Assembly (NCBI GenBank): GCA_963840925.1
Contig: CAWJAY010000046.1
Coordinates: 124,001 to 188,000 of the forward strand
Reading direction: 5' to 3'
Source: DATAOG01 sp963840925
GTDB lineage: Bacteria > Pseudomonadota > Alphaproteobacteria > Geminicoccales > Geminicoccaceae
DNA: 64,000 nucleotides
Shown: positions 1-9,436 of the stretch, one piece after another
Layout of the letters: each line of letters begins with the position of its first letter
Position numbering within the stretch: the first letter of the stretch is position 1
Notes under the pieces: generated by a model
Told to the model about the DNA's origin: nothing
Database searches by the model: none
What the model saw: only the letters and a program-made list of their open reading frames with translations
Program-made: the position numbers and the translations under genes

Positions 1-569
1 ACCGAGTTGCAGCGGATGCCCTTGGCCGCAAGCTCGAGCGCGATCGCGCGCGACAGCGACACGACGGCACCTTTGGTCGCGTAGTAGCTGGCGTAGCTGA
101 TGCCGGTCCAGCGGTGGGCGGCGATCGAGGCGATGTTGACGATCGCACCCTTGCGCTGGCGCTCCATGACCGGCACGACCTGGCGGCAGACGAGGTAGAC
201 GCTCTTCAGGTTGACGTCGGAGACCCGGTCCCAGTCGGCCTCGGCGGTCGTGGCGATGCCGCCGGTGCGCGCGATGCCGACGTTGTTGACCAGGACGTCG
301 ATCCGCCCGAACGCCGCGAGGCAGGCCGCGACCATGGCCTCGACGCTCGCGGCTGTCGCGACGTCGGCCGCGTGCGTCGTGCAGACGCCGCCCTCCTGTT
401 CGATGATCGCGCGGGTCTCGTCGGCAGCCTCGAGGTTGAGATCGACTCCGAACACCTTGGCGCCCTCGCGCGCGAACAGCACCGCGGTCGCCTTGCCGTT
501 GCCCCAGCCAGGCCCGATCGAGCCGGCTCCGGTGACCAGCGCCACCTTGTCCTCGAGCCGCGCGCGCAT
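1..569 (-). CDS. SDR-family NAD(P)-dependent oxidoreductase (3' end outside window)
   Basis: A short-chain dehydrogenase/reductase of unknown substrate, presumably cytosolic. About 189 residues are visible. The N-terminal cofactor loop reads TGAGSIGPGWGNGKA, a variant of the usual TGxxxGxG with an extended loop. It is followed by the acidic cofactor-selecting position in VFGVDL, the NNVG motif after IDVLV, the catalytic serine region IVNIAS, and the YxxxK pair in YYATKG. The ATG at 569 is chosen because GGGAGG lies 7-8 bases upstream and the cofactor loop begins 12 residues later, as is normal. The gene runs off the left edge, losing roughly the last 60 residues of a typical 250-residue SDR. 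Family is certain; substrate cannot be told. Confidence 0.9.
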   Translation of the reverse strand, partial: MRARLEDKVALVTGAGSIGPGWGNGKATAVLFAREGAKVFGVDLNLEAADETRAIIEQEGGVCTTHAADVATAASVEAMVAACLAAFGRIDVLVNNVGIARTGGIATTAEADWDRVSDVNLKSVYLVCRQVVPVMERQRKGAIVNIASIAAHRWTGISYASYYATKGAVVSLSRAIALELAAKGIRCNS

Positions 570-811
570 TGCATCGCCTCCCGCGTGAGTGATCCGGGCC
601 CCGAGTCTGAGGCGGCCGGCGGCCCCGCGTCAACCGCGGCTGCTTGATTGCCGTGTGGCCTGGCAACAATAAACCATTGCTTGAGTTCGTCAGCGGGGTC
701 ATGAAGACCGACAACGGTTGATGGTCTGAGCGGGCGGCGGCGCATGCCCTCACCGCCGGCCTTCGCGATGGCCCGCCATCGTTCCACCAGCCTCATGCCC
801 TAGGAGATACG
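570..811. other. Divergent intergenic region between SDR and lipoprotein genes
   Basis: A 242-base spacer separating two divergently transcribed genes, so it should hold promoters for both. It is less GC-rich around 650-720 than its surroundings. I see no clear operator, repeat or RNA gene. Confidence 0.5.
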
Positions 812-1354
812 ATGCGCTTCCTCGTCGTCCTGATCGCCGGCGCGGCGCTGCTCAGCGGCTGCTCCCACATCTCGAGCTCCCAGCAGCAGGCCCAGGCAAG
901 CGAACCGCCAGCCGAGGACTGGGTCCTGATCGCGCCGCCGGACAATACCGTGACCGTCGCGTTCCTGGATACGTTCGAGTTCCTCCCCGACGGCGATGAC
1001 CGGTTCCCCGGTGGAAGCAACGGGGCTACCGAGGAGGATCGGCGCTCGCTGGAGGGCCTGTTCGATCGGGTGAGGGCCGCGCCCTCGGCCGAGGCGGGCC
1101 TCGAGATCCTGACCGAAACCTCGTCCCGCACCGAGGCGCCGGTCGGGCAATGGCGACGCGTGCGCGAGTTCAAATCGGAGCATGCGTGCGAAGCTACGCG
1201 GGCGGAGCTGATCACGGTGACCAGCGAGCAGACCCGCAAGTTCGGCGCCTATGCCGGCATGCCGCGCGAGGAATTTCAGTGGCCGCTGCTCGCCCGCAGC
1301 TTCGAGTGGAGCCGCTGCGTGCGAGGCACCGCGGAGGCGCCAAGCCAGGGCTGA
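812..1354 (+). CDS. Putative secreted lipoprotein of unknown function
   Basis: A 180-residue protein with a short lipoprotein signal: MRFLVV followed by a hydrophobic stretch and the lipobox LLSGC, with the acylated cysteine at residue 17. The mature part is acidic, has no transmembrane segment, and I recognise no domain. It contains a single pair of later cysteines (around KSEHACE and SRC), which could form a disulphide in the periplasm. The start is supported by TAGGAGA seven bases upstream. It converges on the acyl-CoA synthetase gene with only two bases between stop codons. A lipid-anchored periplasmic protein is a safe reading; a role is not. Confidence 0.8.
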   Translation: MRFLVVLIAGAALLSGCSHISSSQQQAQASEPPAEDWVLIAPPDNTVTVAFLDTFEFLPDGDDRFPGGSNGATEEDRRSLEGLFDRVRAAPSAEAGLEILTETSSRTEAPVGQWRRVREFKSEHACEATRAELITVTSEQTRKFGAYAGMPREEFQWPLLARSFEWSRCVRGTAEAPSQG

Positions 1355-1356
1355 GC

Positions 1357-2889
1357 TCAGGATGTGGGCGAGCGGAGCGCGTCCCGGAGCTCGGTCTTGA
1401 GCACCTTGCCGTAGGCGTTCTTGGGCAGGGTGGCGACGAAGCGGTAGTCCCGCGGCCGCTTGAAGCGGGCGATCCGCGCCAGGCAATGAGCGTCGAGCTC
1501 GGTGGCCGCGAGCGGCGCGCCGCCGGCCGCGACCACGAAGGCGACCACGGTCTCGCCCCATTCCGGATCGGGCCGGCCGACCACCGCGACCTCGCGGACC
1601 GCGGCATGCTCGAGCAGCGCCTCCTCGACCTCGCGCGGATAGATGTTGGCGCCGCCCGAGATGATCAGGTCCTTGGCGCGGTCGCGCAGCCACAGGAAGC
1701 CATCCGCAGCCATGACCCCGAGGTCGCCGGTATGCAGCCAGCCGCCGCGCAGCGCCAGAGCGGTCGCCTCGGCATCGCGCCAATAGCCGCGCATCACGCT
1801 GTCGCCCCGGACCAGGACCTCGCCCGGCTCGCCAGCGGGCAGCGGCCGGTCGTCGGGGTCCGCGACCCGCACCTCGACCACCAGCTGGGCGGTGCCGACG
1901 GAAGCGAGCCGCGTGCGGTCTTGGGCCTCGGTCAGCTCGGCGTGACGCGCCCGGCTCAGCGCGGTGATGCACATCGGGCTCTCGCCCTGGCCGTAGATCT
2001 GGGCCAGCCGGTCGCCGAACGCAGCCTGGGCCTGCTCGAGGTCGGCCTGGTACATCGGGCCGCCGCCGTAGACGATGGTCTTGAGGCCCGGATGGTCGGT
2101 TTCGCCGGCGAGCGGGTGCAGGGCCAGGCGCTTGACCATGGTCGGGGCGGCGAAGATGGTCACGCCCTGGTAGCGCTCGAGCAGCTGGAAGACCTCCGCA
2201 GGATCGAAACCGCCGCTCGCCGGCACGATCTGGCACGCACCCTGGGCGGCGTGCGGCAGGATGTAGAGGCCCGAGCCGTGCGACATCGGCGCCGCGTGCA
2301 GGATCGCATCGCCGGGCCCGATCTGGTCGACGTCGGCGAAGTAGCTGAGGGTCATGGCCAACAGGTTGCGGTAGGTCAGCATGGCCCCTTTGGGCCGGCC
2401 CGTGGTGCCGCTGGTGTAGAACAGCCAGGCGACCGTATCCGGCTCGACCTCGGCAAGCGCGATCGGATCGCCGCTGCGCAGTGCCCGATGCTCCGGGCTG
2501 CCGATCTCGAGCACCCGCAGGCCCTCGACCTCGCGCTCGAGCGGGCCGACCGCGTCGCTCAGGTCGGGCGTTGCCAGGCACAGGCGCGCGCCGGAGTGGT
2601 TGAGAACGTAGGCGAGCTCGCGCGGGTGCAGCTTGGCGTTGACCGGCACCAGGGTCAGGCCCGCGTACCAGCCGGCCAGCAGCAGCTCCAGGTAGTCCGG
2701 GCAGTTGGTCATCACCAGCGCGGCCCGATCGCCCGGCTGCAGGCCGTGGCGATCGCGCAGCCGCCCGGCCATGACCGCGGCGCGCCGGGTCAGCTCGCCG
2801 TAGGTCATCAGCACGTCGGGACCCAGCGCCACGGCCGGGCGCTCGGCGCGCCCACGACCGGCGCGCAGGAACAGATGGGCGATGTTCAT
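1357..2889 (-). CDS. AMP-dependent acyl-CoA synthetase/ligase
   Basis: A 510-residue member of the ANL superfamily, which activates a carboxylic acid as acyl-AMP and transfers it to CoA in the cytosol. The P-loop-like signature is FYTSGTTGRPKGAM (about residue 160). It is followed by a YGQGES-type A5 motif, the TGDLG aspartate motif, the hinge DRAKDLIISGG and NIYPREVEEAL, and the C-terminal catalytic lysine region KNAYGK. Length and domain order are complete. The substrate cannot be fixed from sequence; a medium or long chain fatty or aromatic acid is plausible. It stands alone, divergent from the TauE/SafE gene and convergent with the lipoprotein gene. Confidence 0.9.
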   Translation of the reverse strand: MNIAHLFLRAGRGRAERPAVALGPDVLMTYGELTRRAAVMAGRLRDRHGLQPGDRAALVMTNCPDYLELLLAGWYAGLTLVPVNAKLHPRELAYVLNHSGARLCLATPDLSDAVGPLEREVEGLRVLEIGSPEHRALRSGDPIALAEVEPDTVAWLFYTSGTTGRPKGAMLTYRNLLAMTLSYFADVDQIGPGDAILHAAPMSHGSGLYILPHAAQGACQIVPASGGFDPAEVFQLLERYQGVTIFAAPTMVKRLALHPLAGETDHPGLKTIVYGGGPMYQADLEQAQAAFGDRLAQIYGQGESPMCITALSRARHAELTEAQDRTRLASVGTAQLVVEVRVADPDDRPLPAGEPGEVLVRGDSVMRGYWRDAEATALALRGGWLHTGDLGVMAADGFLWLRDRAKDLIISGGANIYPREVEEALLEHAAVREVAVVGRPDPEWGETVVAFVVAAGGAPLAATELDAHCLARIARFKRPRDYRFVATLPKNAYGKVLKTELRDALRSPTS

Positions 2890-2992
2890 CGCGGTGCTCG
2901 CTCGCTATCGTCGCCCCGATCGGCCGTGCACGGAGTCTAGGCCGGCCGCGGCGAAACCGGCAAGGCATGCCGCCGGGATCGGGAGGGCGGTA

Positions 2993-3820
2993 GTGGACCT
3001 GGGCGTGCCTTGGGGCCAGATCGCGTTGTTGGTCGGTGCGCTGCTGGTCGCAGGCTTCGTGACCGGATGGCTCGCCGGGCTGCTCGGGATCGGCGGCGGC
3101 GGCATTCTGGTGCCGCTGCTCTACGAGCTGTTCGGTTCGCTCGGCGTCGATGAGGCGGTGCGGATGCATCTCGCGGTCGGCACGTCGCTCGCGGTGATCG
3201 TGCCGACCTCGATCCGCTCGTTCGCGGCGCACCGGGCGAAGGGCGCGGTCGACCTCGCGCTGCTGCGCTCGATGGCGCTGCCGGTCGTGGTTGGCGTCGG
3301 GCTCGGCGCGCTGCTGGCGCGCCACACCGACGCGGCCGTGTTGAAGATGATCTGGGTCGGCGCGGCGTCGCTGATCGCGATCAAGCTCGTCTTCGGGCGC
3401 GAATGGCGACTGGGCGACGCGGTCCCGAGGCAACCGTTCCGCGCGCTCTACGGCGGCTTGGTCGGCCTGGTCTCGACCTTGATGAGCATCGGCGGCGGCG
3501 TGTTCGTCACCGCGCTGATGACCTGCTACGGCCAGCCGATCCAGCGCGCGGTCGCGACCGCCTCCGGGTTCGGGCCGCTGATCTCGATCCCGGGCACGCT
3601 CGGCGTCGTCTGGGCGGGCTCTGGCGCCGCCGGCCTGCCGCCGGGCTCGCTCGGCTACGTCAGCCTGCTCGGCGCGCTGCTGACCATCCCGACCAGCGTC
3701 GCCGCGGCGCCGCTCGGGGTCCGGCTCGCCCATGGCATTCCGCGCCGCAAGCTCGAGCTCGCGTTCGCGCTGTTCCTGCTGACGGTGGCGCTCCGCTTTC
3801 TGCTGAGCCTGCTCGACTGA
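2993..3820 (+). CDS. TauE/SafE-family sulfite/organosulfur anion exporter
   Basis: A 275-residue inner-membrane protein of the TauE/SafE (DUF81) family, exporters or importers of sulfite, sulfoacetate and related anions. The sequence shows two homologous halves. Each starts with a glycine-rich entry motif (GWLAGLLGIGGGGILVP near residue 25; GLVSTLMSIGGGVF in the second half) and contains about four hydrophobic helices. The GTG at 2993 is preferred to the upstream ATG at 2882. GGGAGGG precedes it, it gives the usual family length, and the upstream extension would be a charged, non-membrane leader overlapping the divergent gene. The substrate is unknown. Confidence 0.88.
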   Translation: MDLGVPWGQIALLVGALLVAGFVTGWLAGLLGIGGGGILVPLLYELFGSLGVDEAVRMHLAVGTSLAVIVPTSIRSFAAHRAKGAVDLALLRSMALPVVVGVGLGALLARHTDAAVLKMIWVGAASLIAIKLVFGREWRLGDAVPRQPFRALYGGLVGLVSTLMSIGGGVFVTALMTCYGQPIQRAVATASGFGPLISIPGTLGVVWAGSGAAGLPPGSLGYVSLLGALLTIPTSVAAAPLGVRLAHGIPRRKLELAFALFLLTVALRFLLSLLD

Positions 3821-3998
3821 GCTTACCGACGACTTTGGCAGCGCCCCGGCGGGGCCGCGGGCAGAGCGCCGACGTTGATCGGGCGATCGTCGATTTGTCC
3901 TGAAAGGCGAGCGATCTGCACCAGCTGTTAACCAAATTGTGGATAGGTTCAGGCACCGTTTCATGGTTTACCTAGCGGTGATCGAGATCGGAGGGAGC

Positions 3999-5326
3999 AT
4001 GGCGATTGCACCTGGTCGCCTGGCCGCCGGGCTGGTCGTGGCCGTGCTGACGTTCGCCTCGGCGCCGAGCTGGTCGCAGAACGACGAATGGTACGAGGTC
4101 AGCAAGGCCGGGCTGCGCGCCGCGGACGAGGGCCGCTTGCGGGACGCCGAGACGCTGTTTCGCGATGCGCTGCGCCTGAGCGATGAGTACACCGAGGTCG
4201 ACCCGCGCCGGGCGACCAGCGTCAACAATCTCGCCTACATCCTGCACGCCCAGGGACGCTACCTCGCGGCCGAGCCGCACTACCGCAAATCGCTCGCGAT
4301 GCGCGAAAAGGCGCTCGGCGCGGATCACCCCGACGTCGCCCAGAGCTGCAACAATCTGGCCGAGCTCTATCGGGTGCTGGGCCGCTACGGTGAGGCCGAG
4401 CCGCTGCACCAGCGCGCGCTCACGATCCGCGAGAAGGTCTTCGGCCCCAGCCATCCCGAGGTCGCCCAGACCCTCAACAACCTGGGCGTGCTGCACGCCA
4501 ACCAGGGCCGCTTCGAGAGCTGCCGAGCCGCTGTACAAGCGGGCGCTCGAGATCCGCGAGGCGTCCTATGGCCACGATCACCTGACGACCGCCGAGACCC
4601 GGCAGAACCTGGCCACGCTCTACTATGCCCAGGGCCGCTACGATGAGGCAGCGCCCCTCTACCAGCAGGCGCTCAAGGTCGAGGAGAAGGCGCTCGGCCC
4701 CGAGCATCCCTCGCTCGCCACCACGCTGTCCAACCTCGCCGAGCTGGACCGCATCGCAGGGGCGGCTCGACGAGGCGATCAAGCTGCACCGGCGCGCGCT
4801 CGCGATCCGCGAGAAGAGCCTCGGAGCCGATCATCCGGAGACCGCGCAGAGCCTGAACAATCTGGCCGTCGCCTATTTCGCCAAGGCGACTATGCGACCG
4901 CCGAGGACCTGTACAAGCGCAGCATCGCTGATAAAAGAGGCAGCCCTCGGTCCCAACCACCCGGAACTGGCGCTGACCCTCAACAACCTGGCCGAGCTCT
5001 ATCGGACCCAGCGCCGCTTCGACGAGGCCGAGCCGCTCTATACCCGGGCGCTCGCGATCGACGAGACCAGCCTTGGCCCCGACCACCCGAGCCTGGCGCT
5101 CGGCCTGAACAACCTGGCGCTGCTGCAGTACGATCGAGGCGTCTACGTCAAGGCCGAGCCGCTGCTGCGCCGGGCGCTGGCGATCGAGGAGAAGGCGCTC
5201 GGAGCCGACAACGCCGACATGGTCACGACGCTGCGCAACCTCGCCCAGGTGCTGCGCGAGCTGCGCCAGTACGACGAAGCCGACCAACTGGACGCGCGCG
5301 CCGCCTCTCTGCGGCCGCAGCTCTAG
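3999..5326 (+). CDS. Secreted tetratricopeptide-repeat protein, frameshifted in this sequence
   Basis: A protein of about 440 residues made of a signal peptide (MAIAPGRLAAGLVVAVLTFA, cleavage near SWS-Q) and about nine kinesin-light-chain-type TPR units of 42 residues. Each unit carries the pattern LNNLAELYRxxGRYxEAEPLYxRALAIREKxLGxDHP. It should form a periplasmic protein-binding solenoid. The ATG at 3999 follows GAGGGAG. The reading frame slips near 4522, 4760, 4885 and 4935. Repeat periodicity continues across each slip, so these look like single-base sequence errors, not decay. The partner protein is unknown. The repeat array at 5.4-5.9 kb lies directly downstream. Confidence 0.8.
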
Positions 5327-5381
5327 GCTCCGACACGGCGCCCCGGAGGCTCATCGCGAGCCCAAGACAGGCCATCGAGCC

Positions 5382-5940
5382 GGCGCTTGCCCGGCGCGGG
5401 CGCACAATGGCCGGAGCAACAAGCTCGGAGGGGCTGTCCGGTGGGGCGCCTACCCCGCCCGCGGCGAAGCGCTGGACACGACCACCGGTCGGCAGCTTAC
5501 CCGGCGAGGGTACGTCGGCGAGCGCTCGCCATGATCACCGGGCCGGCAGCTTGCCCGGCGCGGGCGCGCAATGGCCGGAGCACGAGGTGGTAGGGGCTGG
5601 TCCGGTGGCTGGCAGCTTACCCGCGGGCGGCGAGCCCTCCCCATGATCACCGAAGCGGCAGCTTACCCGGCCCGGGTGCGCAATAGCCGGACCACAAATT
5701 CGAAGGGGGCTTGACCGGTGGGCGGCAGCTTACCCCGCCAACGGGAGCGCTGAACACGATCACCGCGGCGGCAGCCTCTTGCGGGGTGCGCCGATTAGAA
5801 GTTCGGGGCAGGCTTGTGGCGGCGCTTGCAGGAGCCTACCCGCGCACGTGCGGATTAGCAGCTAACCGATAGGTACGGAGGCTCGTGTTTGGGCGACCCG
5901 CACTGCGGCTTACCGGCGCGGGAGTGCGATTCCTCGGTTG
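5382..5940. repeat. Degenerate higher-order direct repeat array, about 112-bp period
   Basis: Copies of a GGCAGCTTACCC-like core begin at about 5382, 5445, 5491, 5545, 5611, 5657, 5724 and 5770. The spacings are 63, 46, 54, 66, 46, 67 and 46. Long segments (63-67 bases) run on as CGGCGCGGGYGCGCAATRGC CGGAGC and end in CCGGTGG. Short segments (46 bases) end in ATGATCACCG. The two alternate, giving a compound unit near 112 bases present about three to four times. Weaker copies appear near 5819 and 5907 and run into the 3' end of the Rrf2 gene. No open frame with coding character crosses it. It fills the space between the convergent TPR and Rrf2 genes. Function unknown; not a CRISPR. Confidence 0.75.
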
Positions 5941-6420
5941 CCGGCGGCAGCTGCGTCGGGGCTGCTCAGACCGCGTAGTCGACCGCGCGCTCGCCTCGCT
6001 CGCCACGCCCTGCTCCTCGGCGCGCCGGCAGAGGTCCTCGATCGTGACCCGGTCGAGCCGGCCCATCAGCTCCTGCTCGGTCGCGGCCCAGAACGGCCCG
6101 ATCACCTTGCGGCCGAGCCTGGAGGAGGAGGCGAGATCCTCCTGCGCCGGCACGTCCTCGATGCCCCGGACGACCCGGACCACGTCGCCGACGCTGACCC
6201 GGCGCCGCTCGCGCGCGAGCCGGTAGCCGCCGCGCGGTCCGCGTACGCCGCGCAGGATGCCGGCGCGCACCAGCTGCTGCATGACCTGCTCGAGATAGCG
6301 CCGCGGCAGGCACAGGCGCCGTGCGATGTCCTGACTCTGAACCGGCTCGGCACCGCCATGGTAGGCGATGTCGGCGACCGCTTCGAGCGCGAGCACCAGC
6401 TTCTTCGATGGCCTCAACAT
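5836..6420 (-). CDS. Rrf2-family transcriptional regulator lacking the Fe-S cysteine cluster
   Basis: An Rrf2-type winged-helix regulator. The helix-turn-helix is QSQDIARRLCLPRRYLEQVM and the wing is GVRGPRGGYRLA. The loop that in IscR, RirA and NsrR holds three cysteines (after VVRGIEDVPAQEDL) has none, so a [2Fe-2S] or [4Fe-4S] sensor is not expected. The start at 6420 (MLRPSKK) fits the family better than 6483. The recognisable domain ends near 6006. The last 56 codons are low-complexity Arg/Ser-rich and read into the neighbouring repeat array. A one-base slip near 6000 would give a stop at 5966 and the normal length of about 150, so the C-terminus is doubtful. Confidence 0.8.
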   Translation of the reverse strand: MLRPSKKLVLALEAVADIAYHGGAEPVQSQDIARRLCLPRRYLEQVMQQLVRAGILRGVRGPRGGYRLARERRRVSVGDVVRVVRGIEDVPAQEDLASSSRLGRKVIGPFWAATEQELMGRLDRVTIEDLCRRAEEQGVASEASARSTTRSEQPRRSCRRQPRNRTPAPVSRSAGRPNTSLRTYRLAANPHVRG

Positions 6421-6511
6421 GACGACACGTCCCGCGTTTCGGTTGCGCGACTCGCCTCGACCTGGAGCCTCGGCCCGCGCCATGCCGGTGCACGCTCGGG
6501 CGGCCGCCCGC

Positions 6512-7735
6512 TCAGGCCGCGGCGGCTGAGGTGTTCCGCAGATGCGCCGCGATGCATGCCACCAGCCGCGCAGCGACCTCCGCCTTGGACAGTTTCGGCC
6601 AAGCCTCGGGCTCGGCGTCGGCCCGAATCAGTTTCACAGTGTTGTAAACGCTACCGAAGGTGCCTTCGTCCATTGAAACGTCATTGGCGACGATCCAGTC
6701 ACAACCTTTGGCTGCTAACTTACGACGAGCGTTGGCGTCCACGTCCTCGGTCTCGGCGGCAAAGCCGATCACCAGCGCCGGCCGGCTCGGACCCGGGCGG
6801 GCCAGCGTCTTGAGGATGTCCGGATTGTCCGCCAGCACGAGGGTTGGCGGCTGGCCGGACCGCCGCTTCAGCTTCTGGAGGCCTGGCGCGGCCGCCCGCC
6901 AGTCGGCCACCGCCGCCGCGCAGACCGCCACCTCGGCCGGCAGCGCCGCCTGGCAGGCCGCGAGCATCTGCCGCCGCGGCTTCGACCCGGACCACCCGCA
7001 CCCCTGCGGGGTCCGGCTCGTGGACCGGGCCGCTGACCAGAGTGACCTCGCAACCCGCGGCCCGCAGCGCGGCCGCGATCGCGTGGCCCTGCTTGCCTGA
7101 TGAACGATTGGCGATGAAGCGCACCGGATCGATCGCCTCGACCGTCGGGCCGCTGGTGACCAATGCCCGGACGCCCGCAAGGGTTCCGATCGCCGGCGTC
7201 AGCAAAGCCTCGATCGCCGCGATGATCTGATCCGGCTCGGCCATCCGGCCGATCCCGACCTCGCCGCAGGCCATGTCGCCGGGCGCGGGGCCGACCTGGC
7301 GGATGCCATCGGCCGCGAGTTGCGCGAGATTGCGCCGGGTCGCCGGATGCTGCCACATCTGCGGGTTCATGGCCGGCGCGATCAGCACCGGCTTATCGGT
7401 CGCGAGCAGCGCGGTCGAGGCGAGATCGTCGGCACAGCCCGTTGGCCATCTTGGCGATCAGATCCGCGGTCGCCGGCGCGACCACGACGCAGGTCGGCCT
7501 CGCGCGACAGCCGGATGTGGCCCATCTCGGCCTCGTCGGTGAGCGAGAAGAGATCGCTGAACACCTTCTCGCCGGCCAGGCTCGCGACCGCGAGCGGGGT
7601 CACGAACTCGGCGCCCGCCCGGGTCAGGATGCAGCGGACCCTGACCTCGCGCTCGCGCAGCCGGCGGATCAGCTCGAGGCTCTTGTAGGCCGCGATGCCG
7701 CCCGCGATGATCAGCAGAATGGTGCGCCCTTGCAC
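6512..7735 (-). CDS. coaBC: Bifunctional phosphopantothenoylcysteine decarboxylase / phosphopantothenate-cysteine ligase, frameshifted
   Basis: Catalyses two central steps of coenzyme A synthesis in the cytosol. The N-terminal CoaC flavodoxin-like domain shows GGIAAYKSLELIRRL and MGHIRLSREADL (containing the active-site His), and later APAMNPQMW. The CoaB domain begins TSGPTVEAIDPVRFIANRSS GKQG and continues with AVADWR, KLKR, NPDIL and GFAAET, then ends with NDVS and a normal C-terminus. The frame slips near 7490, 7435 and 6975, each time with the next family motif in register, so sequence error is likely for this essential gene. The GTG at 7735 starts just before the first beta strand; a TTG at 7804 is the alternative. 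ubiB lies upstream on the same strand. Confidence 0.88.
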
Positions 7736-7893
7736 TGTCCGGGGGTCCCGCCCGTTAGCTCGGATGACACTCTGTGAAATGAGTGACGGTCGCGGGTTCG
7801 GCAAGATGGCTCAACCCGAAATCGCACCGCGGCGGGCTGGCACTTTCCGTGTGGTAGGCTCGGCGCCGGCTGCGGCCGCCGGCGGCGCGCCCC

Positions 7894-9436
7894 TCAGCGG
7901 AGCAGGATGCCGAGCAGGAGCCCGCTCAGCAGCAGGCACAACGCCCAGGGCAGCAGGCGACCGGAGGAGCGGTCGCGGTCGCCGGCGAGCGCGGCCAGCG
8001 ACTGCGGATGCAGCCGGATGCCGCCGTCGGCGAAGGCATCGAGCGTGCGCTCGGCGCGCTCGACCAGATGCGGCAGCCGGCGGGCGGCTTCGAGCCCGTC
8101 CTCGACCGCGCTGCGCAGCTGCGCCTGCGGCCCGAGGTTCTCGGCGACCCAGGCCGCAATCAGCGGCTGGGCGAGCTGCCACATGTTGACCGCAGGATTG
8201 AGCGCGCGGCCGACCCCTTCGGCCACGACCATGGTCTTTTGCAGCAGCAGCAGCTGCGGCTGGGTCTCCATCGCGAAGGTCTCGCTGACCTCGAACAGCT
8301 GCCCGAGCAGCCGGCCGACCGAGATCTCGGCCAGCGGCCGGCCGCGGATCGGCTCGGCGATCGCCCGGCAGGCCTGCATGAAAGCCGCTTTGTCCTGGTC
8401 CGCAGGCACGTAGCCGGCGGCGAAATGGACGTCGGCGACCCGCTGATAGTCGGCCGACAGGAAGCCCAGCAGCATCTCGCCCAGGTACTGGCGGGTCGGC
8501 CGGTCGAGCCGGCCCATGATGCCGAAGTCGACCGGCACCAGGTCGCCGCTGGCGTCGATGAAGATGTTGCCGGGGTGCATGTCGGCATGGAAGAAGCCGT
8601 CGCGGAACACCTGCTTGAAGAACGCCGCGGCCGCTTTGGCTAGGATCTGGTCGGGCTCGAAGCCGGCGGCGAGCAGGGCCGCCGCGCTCGTCGGAGGCGA
8701 TCCCGCTGACCCGCTCCAGCGTCAGCACCCGGCGCGCGGTCCGCTGCCAGTCGACCCCGGGCACGCGGAACCCCTCATCGCCGGCGAAGTTCTCGGCGAG
8801 CTCGGAAGCCGCGGCCGCCTCGAGCCGGAGGTCCATCTCAAGCCGGGTCCAGAGCGCGAAGGTCTCGACCACCTTGATCGGCTTGAGCCGGCGGTAGCTG
8901 GGCTGCAGCCGCTCGACCCAGGTCGCGATCCAGGTGAAGAAGTCGATGTCGCGCGCCATCTGGCGCTCGATGCCGGGCCGCAGCACCTTGATCGCGACCT
9001 CCTCGGCCGCGCTGGTCAGGCCGAAGTGGACCTGAGCGATCGAGGCGGCGGCGACCGGCCGGTCGTCGAAGCTTTGGAACAGCTGGTCCAGCGGCCGGCC
9101 GAGCTCGCGCTCGATCACCTGACGGGCGAGCACGCCATCGAACGGCGGCAGGTCGTCCTGCAGCTGCGACAGATCGGCGGCCAGCTCCTGGCCGAGCAGG
9201 TCAGCGCGGGTCGCGAGGCTCTGGCCGAGCTTGATGAAGCTCGGGCCCAGCTCCTGCAGGGCGCGGGCCAGGCGCTGGCCTGGCCGCCCCGGCGCGTCCT
9301 GGCGCGACAGCCAGCGGGCGAGGCGCAGCACGGGCTCCGGCAGCGGCAACAGCTCGAGCGGGAACAGCGCGTTGTAGCGGGCCAGGCAGCGCCCGGTCCC
9401 GATCAGGCGCCAGAGGTGGCGGCCGGCGCGGATCAT
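7894..9436 (-). CDS. ubiB: UbiB-family atypical kinase, ubiquinone biosynthesis regulatory protein, frameshifted once
   Basis: An ADCK/UbiB ATPase needed for ubiquinone synthesis, bound to the inner membrane. The sequence shows the KxGQ motif in GPSFIKLGQSLATR, the alanine-rich loop AAASIAQVHFG, the catalytic lysine in VAIKVLRPG, HADMHPGNIFID and VPVDFGIMG, and two hydrophobic C-terminal helices ending in LLLSGLLLGILLR. The frame slips near 8690 between the N- and C-terminal lobes, probably a sequencing error. The ATG at 9436 overlaps the ubiE stop by one base (TAATG), so translation is coupled to ubiE, the usual alphaproteobacterial arrangement. Confidence 0.92.

Noticed and set aside
3939..3947. 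DnaA-box-like TGTGGATAG
   Set aside because: A single one-mismatch site in a short spacer, far from dnaA and without companions.
800..3964. Very long minus-strand open frame of about 1050 codons
   Set aside because: It runs antisense to or through three real genes, with Arg/Ala-rich composition typical of high-GC shadow frames. The same applies to long frames opposite 25.3-28.0 kb, 31.7-33.9 kb, 44.7-46.9 kb and 51.4-53.5 kb.
5382..5940. Repeat array considered as a CRISPR
   Set aside because: Units are degenerate, alternate in length and have no uniform unique spacers; no cas gene is in the window.
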